DNA of 64,000 bases from Meghimatium bilineatum (Eukaryota > Mollusca > Gastropoda > Stylommatophora > Philomycidae), in the NCBI GenBank assembly GCA_034231615.1, contig CM067311.1, positions 10,185,212 through 10,249,211 of the forward strand. The letters are read 5' to 3'. The translations under genes and the position numbers were made by a program. Positions 43,401-53,800 of this stretch are shown here, in pieces. The first letter of the stretch is position 1. Every line of letters begins with the position of its first letter. The notes beneath the pieces are model-generated. The model worked only from the letters and a program-made list of their open reading frames with translations, did not search any database and was not told the origin of the DNA.

Positions 43401-45600
43401 GAATGAGTCCTATCCGTGCATGGAATGAGTCCTATCCGTGCATGGAATGAGTTCTATGCGTGTATGGAATGAGTCCTATGTGTGTATGGAATGAGTCCTA
43501 TCCGTGCATGGAATGAGTTCTATGTGTGTATGGAATGAGTCCTATGCGTGCATGGAATGAGTCCTATGCGTGTATGGAATGAGTCCTATGTGTGTATGGA
43601 ATGAGTCCTATGTGTGCATGGAATGAGTCCTATGTGTGTATGGAATGAGTCCTATGTGTGCATGGAATGAGTCCTATCCGTGCATGGAATGAGTTCTATC
43701 CGTGCATGGAATGAGTCCTATGCGTGTATGGAATGAGTTCTATCCGTGCATGGAATGAGTCCTATCCGTGCATGGAATGAGTCCTATGTGTGTATGGAAT
43801 GAGTCCTATGTGTGTATGGAATGAGTCCTATCCGTGCATGGAATGAGTCCTATCCGTGCATGGAATGAGTTCTATGTGTGTATGGAATGAGTCCTATCCG
43901 TGCATGGAATGAGTCCTATGTGTGCATGGAATGAGTTCTATCCGTGCATGGAATGAGTCCTATGTGTGTATGGAATGAGTTCTATCCGTGCATGGAATGA
44001 GTCCTATCCGTGCATGGAATGAGTCCTATCCGTGCATGGAATGAGTCCTATGTGTGCATGGAATGAGTCCTATCCGTGCATGGAATGAGTTCTATCCGTG
44101 CATGGAATGAGTCCTATCCGTGCATGGAATGAGTCCTATGTGTGTATGGAATGAGTCCTATGTGTGTATGGAATGAGTCCTATCCGTGCATGGAATGAGT
44201 CCTATCCGTGCATGGAATGAGTTCTATGTGTGTATGGAATGAGTCCTATCCGTGCATGGAATGAGTCCTATGTGTGCATGGAATGAGTTCTATCCGTGCA
44301 TGGAATGAGTCCTATGTGTGTATGGAATGAGTTCTATCCGTGCATGGAATGAGTCCTATCCGTGCATGGAATGAGTCCTATCCGTGCATGGAATGAGTCC
44401 TATGTGTGCATGGAATGAGTCCTATCCGTGCATGGAATGAGTTCTATCCGTGCATGGAATGAGTCCTATGCGTGTATGGAATGAGTTCTATCCGTGCATG
44501 GAATGAGTCCTATCCGTGCATGGAATGAGTCCTATGTGTGTATGGAATGAGTCCTATGTGTGTATGGAATGAGTCCTATCCGTGCATGGAATGAGTCCTA
44601 TCCGTGCATGGAATGAGTCCTATGCGTGTATGGAATGAGTTCTATCCGTGCATGGAATGAGTCCTATCCGTGCATGGAATGAGTCCTATCCGTGCATGGA
44701 ATGAGTCCTATGTGTGTATGGAATGAGTCCTATCCGTGCATGGAATGAGTCCTATCCGTGCATGGAATGAGTTCTATGTGTGTATGGAATGAGTCCTATG
44801 TGTGTATGGAATGAGTTCTATGAGTGTATGGAATGAGTCCTATGTGTGCATGGAATGAGTTCTATCCGTGCATGGAATGAGTCCTATGCGTGTATGGAAT
44901 GAGTTCTATCCGTGCATGGAATGAGTCCTATCCGTGCATGGAATGAGTCCTATCCGTGCATGGAATGAGTCCTATGTGTGTATGGAATGAGTCCTATCCG
45001 TGCATGGAATGAGTCCTATCCGTGCATGGAATGAGTTCTATGTGTGTATGGAATGAGTCCTATCCGTGCATGGAATGAGTCCTATCCGTGCATGGAATGA
45101 GTTCTATGCGTGTATGGAATGAGTCCTATGTGTGTATGGAATGAGTCCTATGCGTGCATGGAATGAGTCCTATGCGTGTATGGAATGAGTCCTATGTGTG
45201 TATGGAATGAGTCCTATGTGTGCATGGAATGAGTCCTATGTGTGTATGGAATGAGTCCTATGTGTGCATGGAATGAGTCCTATCCGTGCATGGAATGAGT
45301 TCTATCCGTGCATGGAATGAGTCCTATGTGTGCATGGAATGAGTCCTATGTGTGTATGGAATGAGTCCTATGTGTGCATGGAATGAGTCCTATGTGTGCA
45401 TGGAATGAGTCCTATGTGTGCATGGAATGAGTCCTATGTGTGTATGGAATGAGTTCTATCCGTGCATGGAATGAGTCCTATGTGTGTATGGAATGAGTCC
45501 TATGTGTGCATGGAATGAGTCCTATGCGTGCATGGAATGAGTCCTATCCGTGCATGGAATGAGTTCTATGCGTGTATGGGATGAGTCCTATGCGTGCATG
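40456..45600 (+). repeat. 22-bp satellite array, ~234 units, higher-order structure
   Basis: Continuous 5.1-kb array of tggaatgagtcctatgcgtg + (c/t)a, with variants at gagtcc/gagttc and tgcg/tccg/tgtg. Blocks recur: 40501-40880 matches 40941-41320 (440 bp, 20 units, almost identical); the block starting 43779 recurs at 44131 (352 bp, 16 units). No indels break the 22-bp register that I could see. Origin in LINE zinc-finger codons is argued in the findings. Confidence 0.97.
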
Positions 45601-45850
45601 GAATTGTCTACCACACTCTGTGCATGTGGGAGGAATCTGTGAGGCATTGAGCAGCTCTTGCCTTTCTTCTAGCTCGTTTTTGTTGCACATCATGATGTGT
45701 CATGTTCTCTGCTGCTGCTGCCCGACTCTTGATTCTGCGACGATAGGCGGATCTGTCTTGTTCAAGATTATCCCGTGAATTTGTGTCTATTTTGAGCGAG
45801 CCAATGATGTCTTAAGAGTGTTTTAAAAACGTTTCATCTGTTCTCCGACT
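45601..45850 (-). mobile_element. C2H2-finger LINE fragment at the satellite edge
   Basis: Minus strand reads a basic stretch (RRRIKSRAAAAENM, QQKRARRKARAAQCL) and then, in another frame, PTCTECGRQFHARIGLI, the finger seen at 38870-38930, running straight into the 22-bp units. Confidence 0.8.
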
Positions 45851-45959
45851 TGCTGGAACAATTATGATGTTCTCCATATAACACCTTTTTGTTTGGTACA
45901 CGACGATCTTTCATGTGAACCAAGTGTCCTGCCCATCGTGTCTGCACCTTCATCAATAT

Positions 45960-46410
45960 TGTAAGTATGCTTCATTCATTCATTGGTACCATGTCTTCCG
46001 GCGTAGGCGATCATTTCTCTCCACAGTTCTCTGTTTGTTATACAATTAAATATAGTTTCTGATGATTCTGCATCATGCCAGGCTTTCAAGCCATCCAACA
46101 TTTTCTCACGTTGTCTTCCTCTGTCTCTATTACCCTAGATATTACCAGTTGTTATGATGTTACCCACCTCATCTCATGACATGACCCAGAAACTGTGATT
46201 GTCGTCTTCTAATACAGTTAATAAGTTCTCTATTTGAGTTGACAAGTTGTAGAATTATAGCATAGCTCTTCTTAGCTGTCCATGATATTGTCAACATTCT
46301 TCTATAAAACCACATCACTGTGGACTCCAGATGTTTTCTTGAAATATTGTCAATTGTCCATGCTTCATTACCATATAACAGTATGGGCTATGTGTAACAT
46401 TTTAATATGT
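45960..46410 (-). mobile_element. LINE 3' end, AATG tail
   Basis: Minus strand reads LLYGNEAWTIDNISRK, MWFYRRMLTISWTAKKSY and INCIRRRQSQFLGHVMR in broken frames, ending ggtaccaatgaatgaatgaa. Same family as 4165-5348 with an AATG tail. Confidence 0.8.
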
Positions 46411-47154
46411 TCTATCGTACTTCTATTATTAATGAATTATTACACAAAATGTTCCTCATCCTCATTATTACTTTTACTGGTATCGAATTTAATTAAGTTA
46501 AATATTTATTTACCTCAAATATTGAATGTAAATATATAGTATGTAGGTCTGAACCAAGTTGTTACATATATAATGTGATGTTACTGTATAACAATACTAA
46601 GTTCTGTATGGGTAATATCAAACAATATCATAAAATGTATCAAAGTCGTATCACGGCCCCTGTAATGAGTGAAATTTGTTATGGAGAGATAAGAGTCAGT
46701 ATACAAATTGACATGAAAAGAGAGCATTAGCGAAGTAACGGTTGAGAAATATTTGTTTAGGCTAGCAAAACTGATAGTTACCTATCACTAGGTTTTGTAA
46801 GCATAACGAATTTGTCGAGGTTTATAGTACTTTTACATTTAGTGGCTGTCACGTCTAGGTGTCTTGGGAATGTAATTTTTGTCAATGTGTGTCACATGAA
46901 CTACACTGAAGCCGCTTGCCAGTTTTCTTTTAGCGTAATACAGTTGCACTATTCTGGATTTTACAAAATACACTGTTTGTTATTTTAACAATTTATTCAA
47001 ATAGATTAATCATGTTATCCAAATGTTTTGTTTTCGTTATGACAAAACCAGAGTGGACTGATGGAAGTATATTGCAATGTAGCGAATTTCTGTTATTATA
47101 TAAATATTTCATCGTTCTGGACCAGGTTGTAACAGTGAGATTTGACTATATAAC

Positions 47155-47300
47155 TAATGCCCCAGGACCAGATAAATGTAACACCTTATGTGGAAGAAAA
47201 CAACAACTCACAAAAAATGCATATATCACACAAATCGCTCTGGGTCTCAGGGAATGAGGCCAATTACAGGTGGATCATCAACCATACAACTAACCGCTAG
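47155..47300 (+). repeat. Retroposon-like fragment
   Basis: ccaggaccagataaatgtaa through ggatcatcaaccatacaact is collinear with 33668-33800; no convincing TSD. The MITE-like sequence of 28037-28210 lies just left (47075-47150). Confidence 0.65.
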
Positions 47301-47474
47301 TTGTAAATGCAACGTCGCGATGCGACATCTAACTGTAACTAATACATGTAATGTTATGACAACTTTGTTCGTAGCACATCCTATTTCGGACGTTTCAATC
47401 GACCCAGTATTTTTTGGCTTTATGATTTTCTAGACAATATACATAGGCCTATGTTAGATTGGCAAACATTTCTG

Positions 47475-47560
47475 AACGATGAGCGCACAACTGCCTGATA
47501 TGGGATTTGAACCTCGCACCTTGACCATCATAACGAAGTCTGTGCCTCGACGATTATTAC
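47475..47560 (-). mobile_element. tRNA-derived SINE fragment
   Basis: The minus strand carries cgaggttcaaatccc, a good B box, downstream of a tRNA-like stretch (gttatgatggtcaaggtgc). Confidence 0.6.
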
Positions 47561-47599
47561 GAAAACTAGTTGTACCCGATAAAATGGTGTTAAAACGAC

Positions 47600-48405
47600 A
47601 GAATAGCTTTAACTGATAAAATGTCTTTATGACGACATATAGCTTTAACTGATAAAATGTCTTTATGACGACATATAGCTTTAACTGATAAAATGTCTTT
47701 ATGGCGACATATAGCTTTAACTGATAAAATGTCTTTATGGCGACATATAGCTTTAACTGATAAAATGTCTTTATGACGACATATAGCTTTAACTGATAAA
47801 ATGTCTTTATGACGACATATAGCTTTAACTGATAAAATGTCTTTATGGCGACATATAGCTTTAACTGATAAAATGTCTTTATGGCGACATATAGCTTTAA
47901 CTGATAAAATGTCTTTATGACGACATATAGCTTTAACTGATAAAATGTCTTTATGGCGACATATAGCTTTAACTGATAAAATGTCTTTATGACAACATAT
48001 AGCTTTAACTGATAAAATGTCTTTATGGCGACATATAGCTTTAACTGATAAAATGTCTTTATGACGACATATAGCTTTAACTGATAAAATGTCTTTATGA
48101 CGACATATAGCTTTAACTGATAAAATGTCTTTATGGCGACATATAGCTTTAACTGATAAAATGTCTTTATGGCGACATATAGCTTTAACTGATAAAATGT
48201 CTTTATGGCGACATATAGCTTTAACTGATAAAATGTCTTTATGACGACATATAGCTTTAACTGATAAAATGTCTTTATGACGACATATAGCTTTAACTGA
48301 TAAAATGTCTTTATGGCGACATATAGCTTTAACTGATAAAATGTCTTTATGGCGACATATAGCTTTAACTGATAAAATGTCTTTATGGCGACATATAGCT
48401 TTAAA
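47600..48405 (+). repeat. 36-bp minisatellite, ~22 units
   Basis: Unit ctttaactgataaaatgtct + ttatgacgacatatag, with a/g alternation at tatgacg/tatggcg. As 36 is divisible by 3, two minus-strand frames stay open for 284 and 343 codons of a 12-residue repeat. There is no start context, signal or homology to support a protein. Confidence 0.97.
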
Positions 48406-48419
48406 TAAAATGACAACAG

Positions 48420-48905
48420 ACGTTGCAACTGATACAACATACAAGCGATCTCATAACAGCTTCCTGTGGTAATTAATATGCACAAACTTGGTCATAACAA
48501 AAGCTTATTGTTGTAACTAATACAAATTTTGTCTTAACAATAGCTCACTGTTGTAACTAATACAAACTATGTTTAATGCTGGCGTCACTAAATTTGAAAA
48601 AGAAAGAACACTGCGGGAAATTGACAAGCAACGGAAGCGGAAGGACAAATCCGGTAACTCTCATACCATGAACCCTCTGAACACTTGCATGCACTGCAAT
48701 AGAGCTTTCCTAGCACCAATCGGACATTTCGGGCATACGAACTCATAACCAAATTAAACAATCACAAATATATTTTTTTCTAATTGTTCATCACAGTTAT
48801 TGTTTTTCATGCCATGCTCATCTTCGCTTGCGTCATCACAAACTATGTCATGACAATAGTTTACTGTAGTAACTAATACAAACTATTTCATAGCACTAGT
48901 TTCTC
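48420..48905 (+). repeat. ~40-bp degenerate tandem repeat, split by a LINE
   Basis: gttgtaactaatacaaacta and cttaacaatagctcact recur four or five times at 48420-48572 and 48838-48905. The two halves are separated by the insertion at 48573-48837. Confidence 0.75.
48573..48837 (+). mobile_element. C2H2-finger LINE 3' fragment
   Basis: An 11-bp TSD acaaactatgt lies at 48562-48572 and 48838-48848. The fragment encodes TKFEKERTLREIDKQRKR and NTCMHCNRAFLAPIG, a degenerate finger like that at 38870-38930, then stop. Confidence 0.83.
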
Positions 48906-48975
48906 TTGATTAGAAACTAACTTCGCAGCATATGGGGCATTCCCATAAGTGCTCCGCTATCCGTTCCAGCAGCCA
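48906..48975 (-). mobile_element. LINE C-terminal Cys motif fragment
   Basis: tgattagaaactaacttcgc and ggggcattcccataagtgct match 27442 and 63517 (antisense EHLxxCPxC end). Confidence 0.6.
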
Positions 48976-49074
48976 TCGCAGTGTATGTAAACTCCAGTGT
49001 ATGAGTCCCGGTCAGGTGTTGATTGCGTGATTTTCGTCAGGTGTTGATTGCGTGATTTTCGTACATTCCAAAAC

Positions 49075-49770
49075 ATTTAATTTTCCTACTCTCCTCTCTA
49101 ACGAAAATAATTAACATTACCGGACTGACAGAATCAATTAAGTTAGATTACAATATACTAAACATTTCGTATATTTGGGAAGCAAGATAACAGCAGACGG
49201 TGATACCCACTAAGAAATCAAGACTTCAATCGCTCTCACCTCCAACGCCTTTAACAAACTTTCAATCATCAGAAGATCGAAGATCGCAAGTAAATACATC
49301 AAACTACGACTATCCAATGCAAGTGTGATTCCATTATTGAGATATGGATATAAAAGTTGGAAATCTACCGCAATAATGGATAAGATGTTAGTTGCCTTCA
49401 AGTATAGATGCCTCAGATAAATCACAAATACTAATTGGAAAGACTTCAAATCAAACGGCATACTAAGAGAGTAGACAATACAAGAATATGTGACGAACAT
49501 CATCAGAAAACGCCGCTGGACATACATCGGCCACGTACTTAGAATGAAGGAAGATAGAATTCCACGACAAGTCTTCATGTGGACACCTGATGGGTAAAAA
49601 AAAAACCCAGGGAAGACCAAAAACAACGCTCAGAATAACATTTATGAATGAAATAAAATTAACAGGCATAAATGCACAAGACCTGCAATCCTTGGCAACT
49701 AACCGACAGGCATAGAGAACTATGATATCCGCCCTATGTGCCAAACTTGGCATAAGAGCAACTGACTGAC
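49075..49770 (+). mobile_element. LINE RT C-terminal fragment, ACTG tail
   Basis: Broken frames read YLGSKITADGD, NAFNKLSIIRRSKIASKYIK, KRRWTYIGHVLRMKEDRIPR and GRPKTTLRITF, ending actgactgac. Collinear with 30499-30926 over its 3' part but extends further 5'. Confidence 0.82.
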
Positions 49771-50216
49771 CCCCCCCCCCTCTAGATACTGCAATTTGTA
49801 ACATTCCCATTACTAGTCTCTCGTAACTCAACAATAAACTCCTAAATACTACACGTGTCACGTCGAAACACGGGGGTACTAACCGAGAATACAAAATAGA
49901 CCACGTGACATCAATCAATTATGTGGACAATCAATTCAATGATCATTTTATTTCAATGGAGAGCCTGTGTTCATGTGTACACACTTTTCACTTACACTGC
50001 AGTAGTAGATCTTCATCGTGGCACAGCTACATTCTTAGTGAGCTCGCCTATGTCAACCCAACTCGGATCTTCATCCTGGCACAGCCTGCAGCAGAATTTC
50101 TTAGTGAGCTGGTAAACTCGACTCGTAGAATTAACTCGTGGTTCGAACACCTGCATATGCGTATATATTGTACTGGCGATTCTATTGGATATATTAGTGG
50201 TTTCAAAATTAAATAA

Positions 50217-50480
50217 TAGCTGAAAAGTTGAATAGTTGAAAAGATGAGTGGTTGAATAGCTTAATAGTTGAATAGCTGAATAGTTAAATAACTGAATGGT
50301 TGAATAGCTTAATATTTGCATAGCTGAATGGTTGAATAGTTAAATAGCTGAATAGTTCAATAGTTGAATAGTTGAATAGTTGAATAAATGAATAATTAAA
50401 TAGCCGAATAGTTAAATAGTTGAATAGCTGAATATGTGAATAGTTAAATAGCTGAATATTTGAATAGTTGAATGAATTAT
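50217..50480 (+). repeat. 8-bp tandem repeat (tgaatagt/tgaatagc)
   Basis: About 32 imperfect octamers of ttgaatag/ctgaatag. Ends about 270 bases before the mARC start codon. Confidence 0.95.
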
Positions 50481-50752
50481 ACAGGATATGATTCAATTAT
50501 TATTAGTATGAGCCAAGTTGAAGCCTCCTTCTGTGTATGCGAAAGCTCACAAAATTCATGTTTGCTCCTTATCTACGGGTTTGGGTTCAGTTGTTAGTTA
50601 ATCCTGCTAGCACATCCGTCGAAGAAGTATTGCAGATCAAACAAATGTACCTAAATATTATTATTAAAATTTTAGTGATTTAAATTTCGTTAAGATCAGT
50701 GCCATTTTATTCTCATAACGTGTATGTTTCTTATTTTAGTTAAACGTCTGCA

Positions 50753-50848
50753 ATGAGTCCTTACCTGTTTGGTCTAGAGAACTCTGCTGTCGAAGTGATG
50801 GCGGCAGTTGTGATGTGGTCTTTTGCAAAGCTGGTTGGTCTAGTTGTG
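50753..50848 (+). CDS. MTARC: mARC exon 1 (N-terminal membrane anchor)
   Basis: ATG at 50753 in context gcaatgag, 32 codons, then donor gtaagc at 50849, phase 0. The product MSPYLFGLENSAVEVMAAVV continues into MWSFAKLVGLVV, a plausible single signal-anchor helix. It is assigned to mARC by phase, position and known N-anchored architecture, not by strong residue identity. Confidence 0.72.
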
Positions 50849-53800
50849 GTAAGCCGAGGACATAGAGCAAAGTTTCAGCAGGTACAAATGGGTGATATGT
50901 CGCAATAAATTGTGTTTGGAAGTTATCAATGTGTTCTTAGTGTATTTTTGCTCTTCTTTAGCAGGGGTGAAAAGAAAGTAAACTAGTAAACGCACTGACA
51001 GGAGAGGCTGCCCGTTACTGAGAAAAAAGACAGGTTTAACATAACGAGAACAGCGATACATAAATTACCGATCAATAAATCAATCAAGTGTCATGACAAG
51101 TGGCGTAGGCGATCATGCTTCTCCACAACGCTATGTCTCTTGTGTTGTCTATAAGTTGTTGGTGATTTATTTCTTGTACCACAGTGATAACCCATTCAGA
51201 AATTTCTCTCTTTGTCTTTCTCTTGTCTTTTCTGCTCTTAATCTTTCCGATGGTTGAAATGTTCAAGTTTTAATTTTCTCACCACATGCCCTAAACATCT
51301 TGATTGTCTGCTTCTAATTTTGCTATAATTTGTCGTTTTACCGTTTTACTCCAGCATCTCTGAGAACTTCTACATTAGTTCTCTTGACTGTCCATTGATC
51401 TTCATCATTCTTCTTAAAAACCACATCTCAGTTGCCCCCAGCTTAACTTGGGCACTTTTATTTACTGCAATGCTTCACATTCATAAAGAAAGATTGGCTT
51501 AATATAACAGCCGAAGACTCGAACTCATGTATGCATTGATATTACTCCATTGCGTAGAATGTTTGTAATTATTGAAAATGTTGATCTCGTCTATGCTACC
51601 CTGATCTTTATCTCATTGGAGTATCTGCCATCTGATATTAAAATAGTGCCAAGATAATTGACTTTATCCAGTTGATTTAGTTTTTTATCATTGATATAAA
51701 TACTGCTTTTTGACGGTGTGTATTGTTTTTTTTAAACAACCATTGCTTCTGTTTTCTTATTGTTTCAGACTGAGGACTTTGTTTTAAAATTTTTTTATTA
51801 CTACCATGTCTAACAGGACTTGGAGTTATTGTTCGCTCCCTTTAATCAGAACTCTATCGTCAGCACATCTCAGATTATTCAGAACTCTATCAGAACTCTA
51901 TCGTCAGCACATCTCAGATTATTCAGAACTCTATCATAACTCTGTCTCAGATTATTCAGAACTCTATCAGAACTCTATCTTAGATTATTCAGATTGTAAC
52001 CATAGATTGATACATAATGAAGAAGATGAGGATGGCGATGAAAATTGTACATGTGCGATCTGATGTAGACATTTTCAACAGAAAGTATTGGATACGAGCT
52101 AGAGAAGATCTCAGAAGTTATCGAAAAACCATCATTACACTCGGCAGGGAAAGACCATCATTACACTCGGCAGGGAATTGATGGCATAATGCAATAGAAA
52201 AACTCATCCATAAATTAGATAGCTACTTCATCGTTCTTCTGTCGGAGTTTATATTGATATCGATTTCTCTAATAATCTATAGGCAGACCATGTTCTCCAG
52301 CACCAAAACAGGGTCGTAGAGTTAGTCTGTCAAAATTGAGCAACTGAAAATTTCAATGCTGGAGAGAATAGTGCATTTATATAGGCAGATGTTTATGTTG
52401 GGAGGGGACCAAGATCAAGCAGAGGCTTCTCTGCCATTCTAGAGATAAATTTTTGCTAATTTTTTATTTGTGTTCTAAAAAGTATAGTATAACCACCCCC
52501 AGAATAAAAATTTTGTTTGAAGCAGGGACGGCTGCTCTGAAATGGGTCTCTAATATAGTTGCATTCAGGGTCGTTAACATGTCAGGCTCTGAATCCATGA
52601 TCACATGATTTAGATTGTATGGCTGTGCCATGAGTGGAGCACTGTTTAACATGATTCAGATTGGATGGCTGTGCCATGAGTGGAGCACTGTTTAACATGA
52701 TTCAGATTGGATTGCTGCGCCATGAGTGGAGCATTGTTTAACATGATTCAGATTGGATGGCTGTGCCATGAGTGGAGCATTGTTTAACATGATTCAGATT
52801 GGATGGCTGTGCCATGAGTGGAGCACTGTTTAACATGATTCAGATTGGATGGCTGTGCCATGAGTGGAGCACTGTTTAACATGATTCAGATTGGATTGCT
52901 GCGCCATGAGTGTAACACTGTTTAACAACACTTTTCAAAATCAACGCATTTTTGTATTCTTTAATTTTTAAATTGTATATGGTGAATGTATCAATTAATC
53001 AAGCGAGTGGCTTAGTCTCGTAGTGGCTTAATCATGCTTCTCCACAACTCCACGATGAGTCCGCGATTTCTCATTGGAGGGGGGGGGGATACGATGTCCC
53101 CTTAATGGAGGAGGGGCTTGCGATACCATTTCACGGAAGGGGAAGTCTGCGATGTTCTCTCGTGGAAGGAGGCCTGCGATGTTTATCAATATCAATCAGT
53201 CCATATTATTCACTGAAAATGATTTAGAAAGTCAAAACAGGGGATGTACGTAGGGAATGGGTGGAGTCATTGGAGAGAGCTAATATGCGGGCATCACTAC
53301 GAAAACTCACGCTTATTTTTGTCCCCGGACATACGGGCGTGGAGGGAAACGAACGTGCCGACAAATTAGCTAGTCTCGCCACCACAACAGACTTTCAGCC
53401 TATGGACCGAGCAGACATACTCACTGCTCTTCGTGAGTCCTCAGGATCAGAGGATTTTGAGATGAATAAGCATTAGTCAATCTCAAGAATGCAAGAATTT
53501 GGAGTGAGAATGGGCGTGTCCCGAAGAGAACCCTTAACAAAGATTTCAAAAAGAGTAGTGAACCAACATAGAACCGGAACCATCAGCCGGTATACCCTGA
53601 GAGATTTACTGAAGCGGAGATCTGAGCACCTATGGACTTGTCCGGCGTGCGAAGATGATAATAAACATACCTAATACCTAATCAATCAATAAACAATCTT
53701 TTCCCTGGCTGCAGTTCTCCATAACGAAAATCTTCGAAATGATCTCCTCTATTGAGTATTACAATTGCGGAATAGATCTCGATGTCCACCTTTACTTCTA

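Noticed and set aside
47454..48485. 343- and 284-codon minus-strand ORFs of 12-residue repeats
   Set aside because: Produced by a 36-bp tandem array whose unit length is a multiple of three; no homology or signals.
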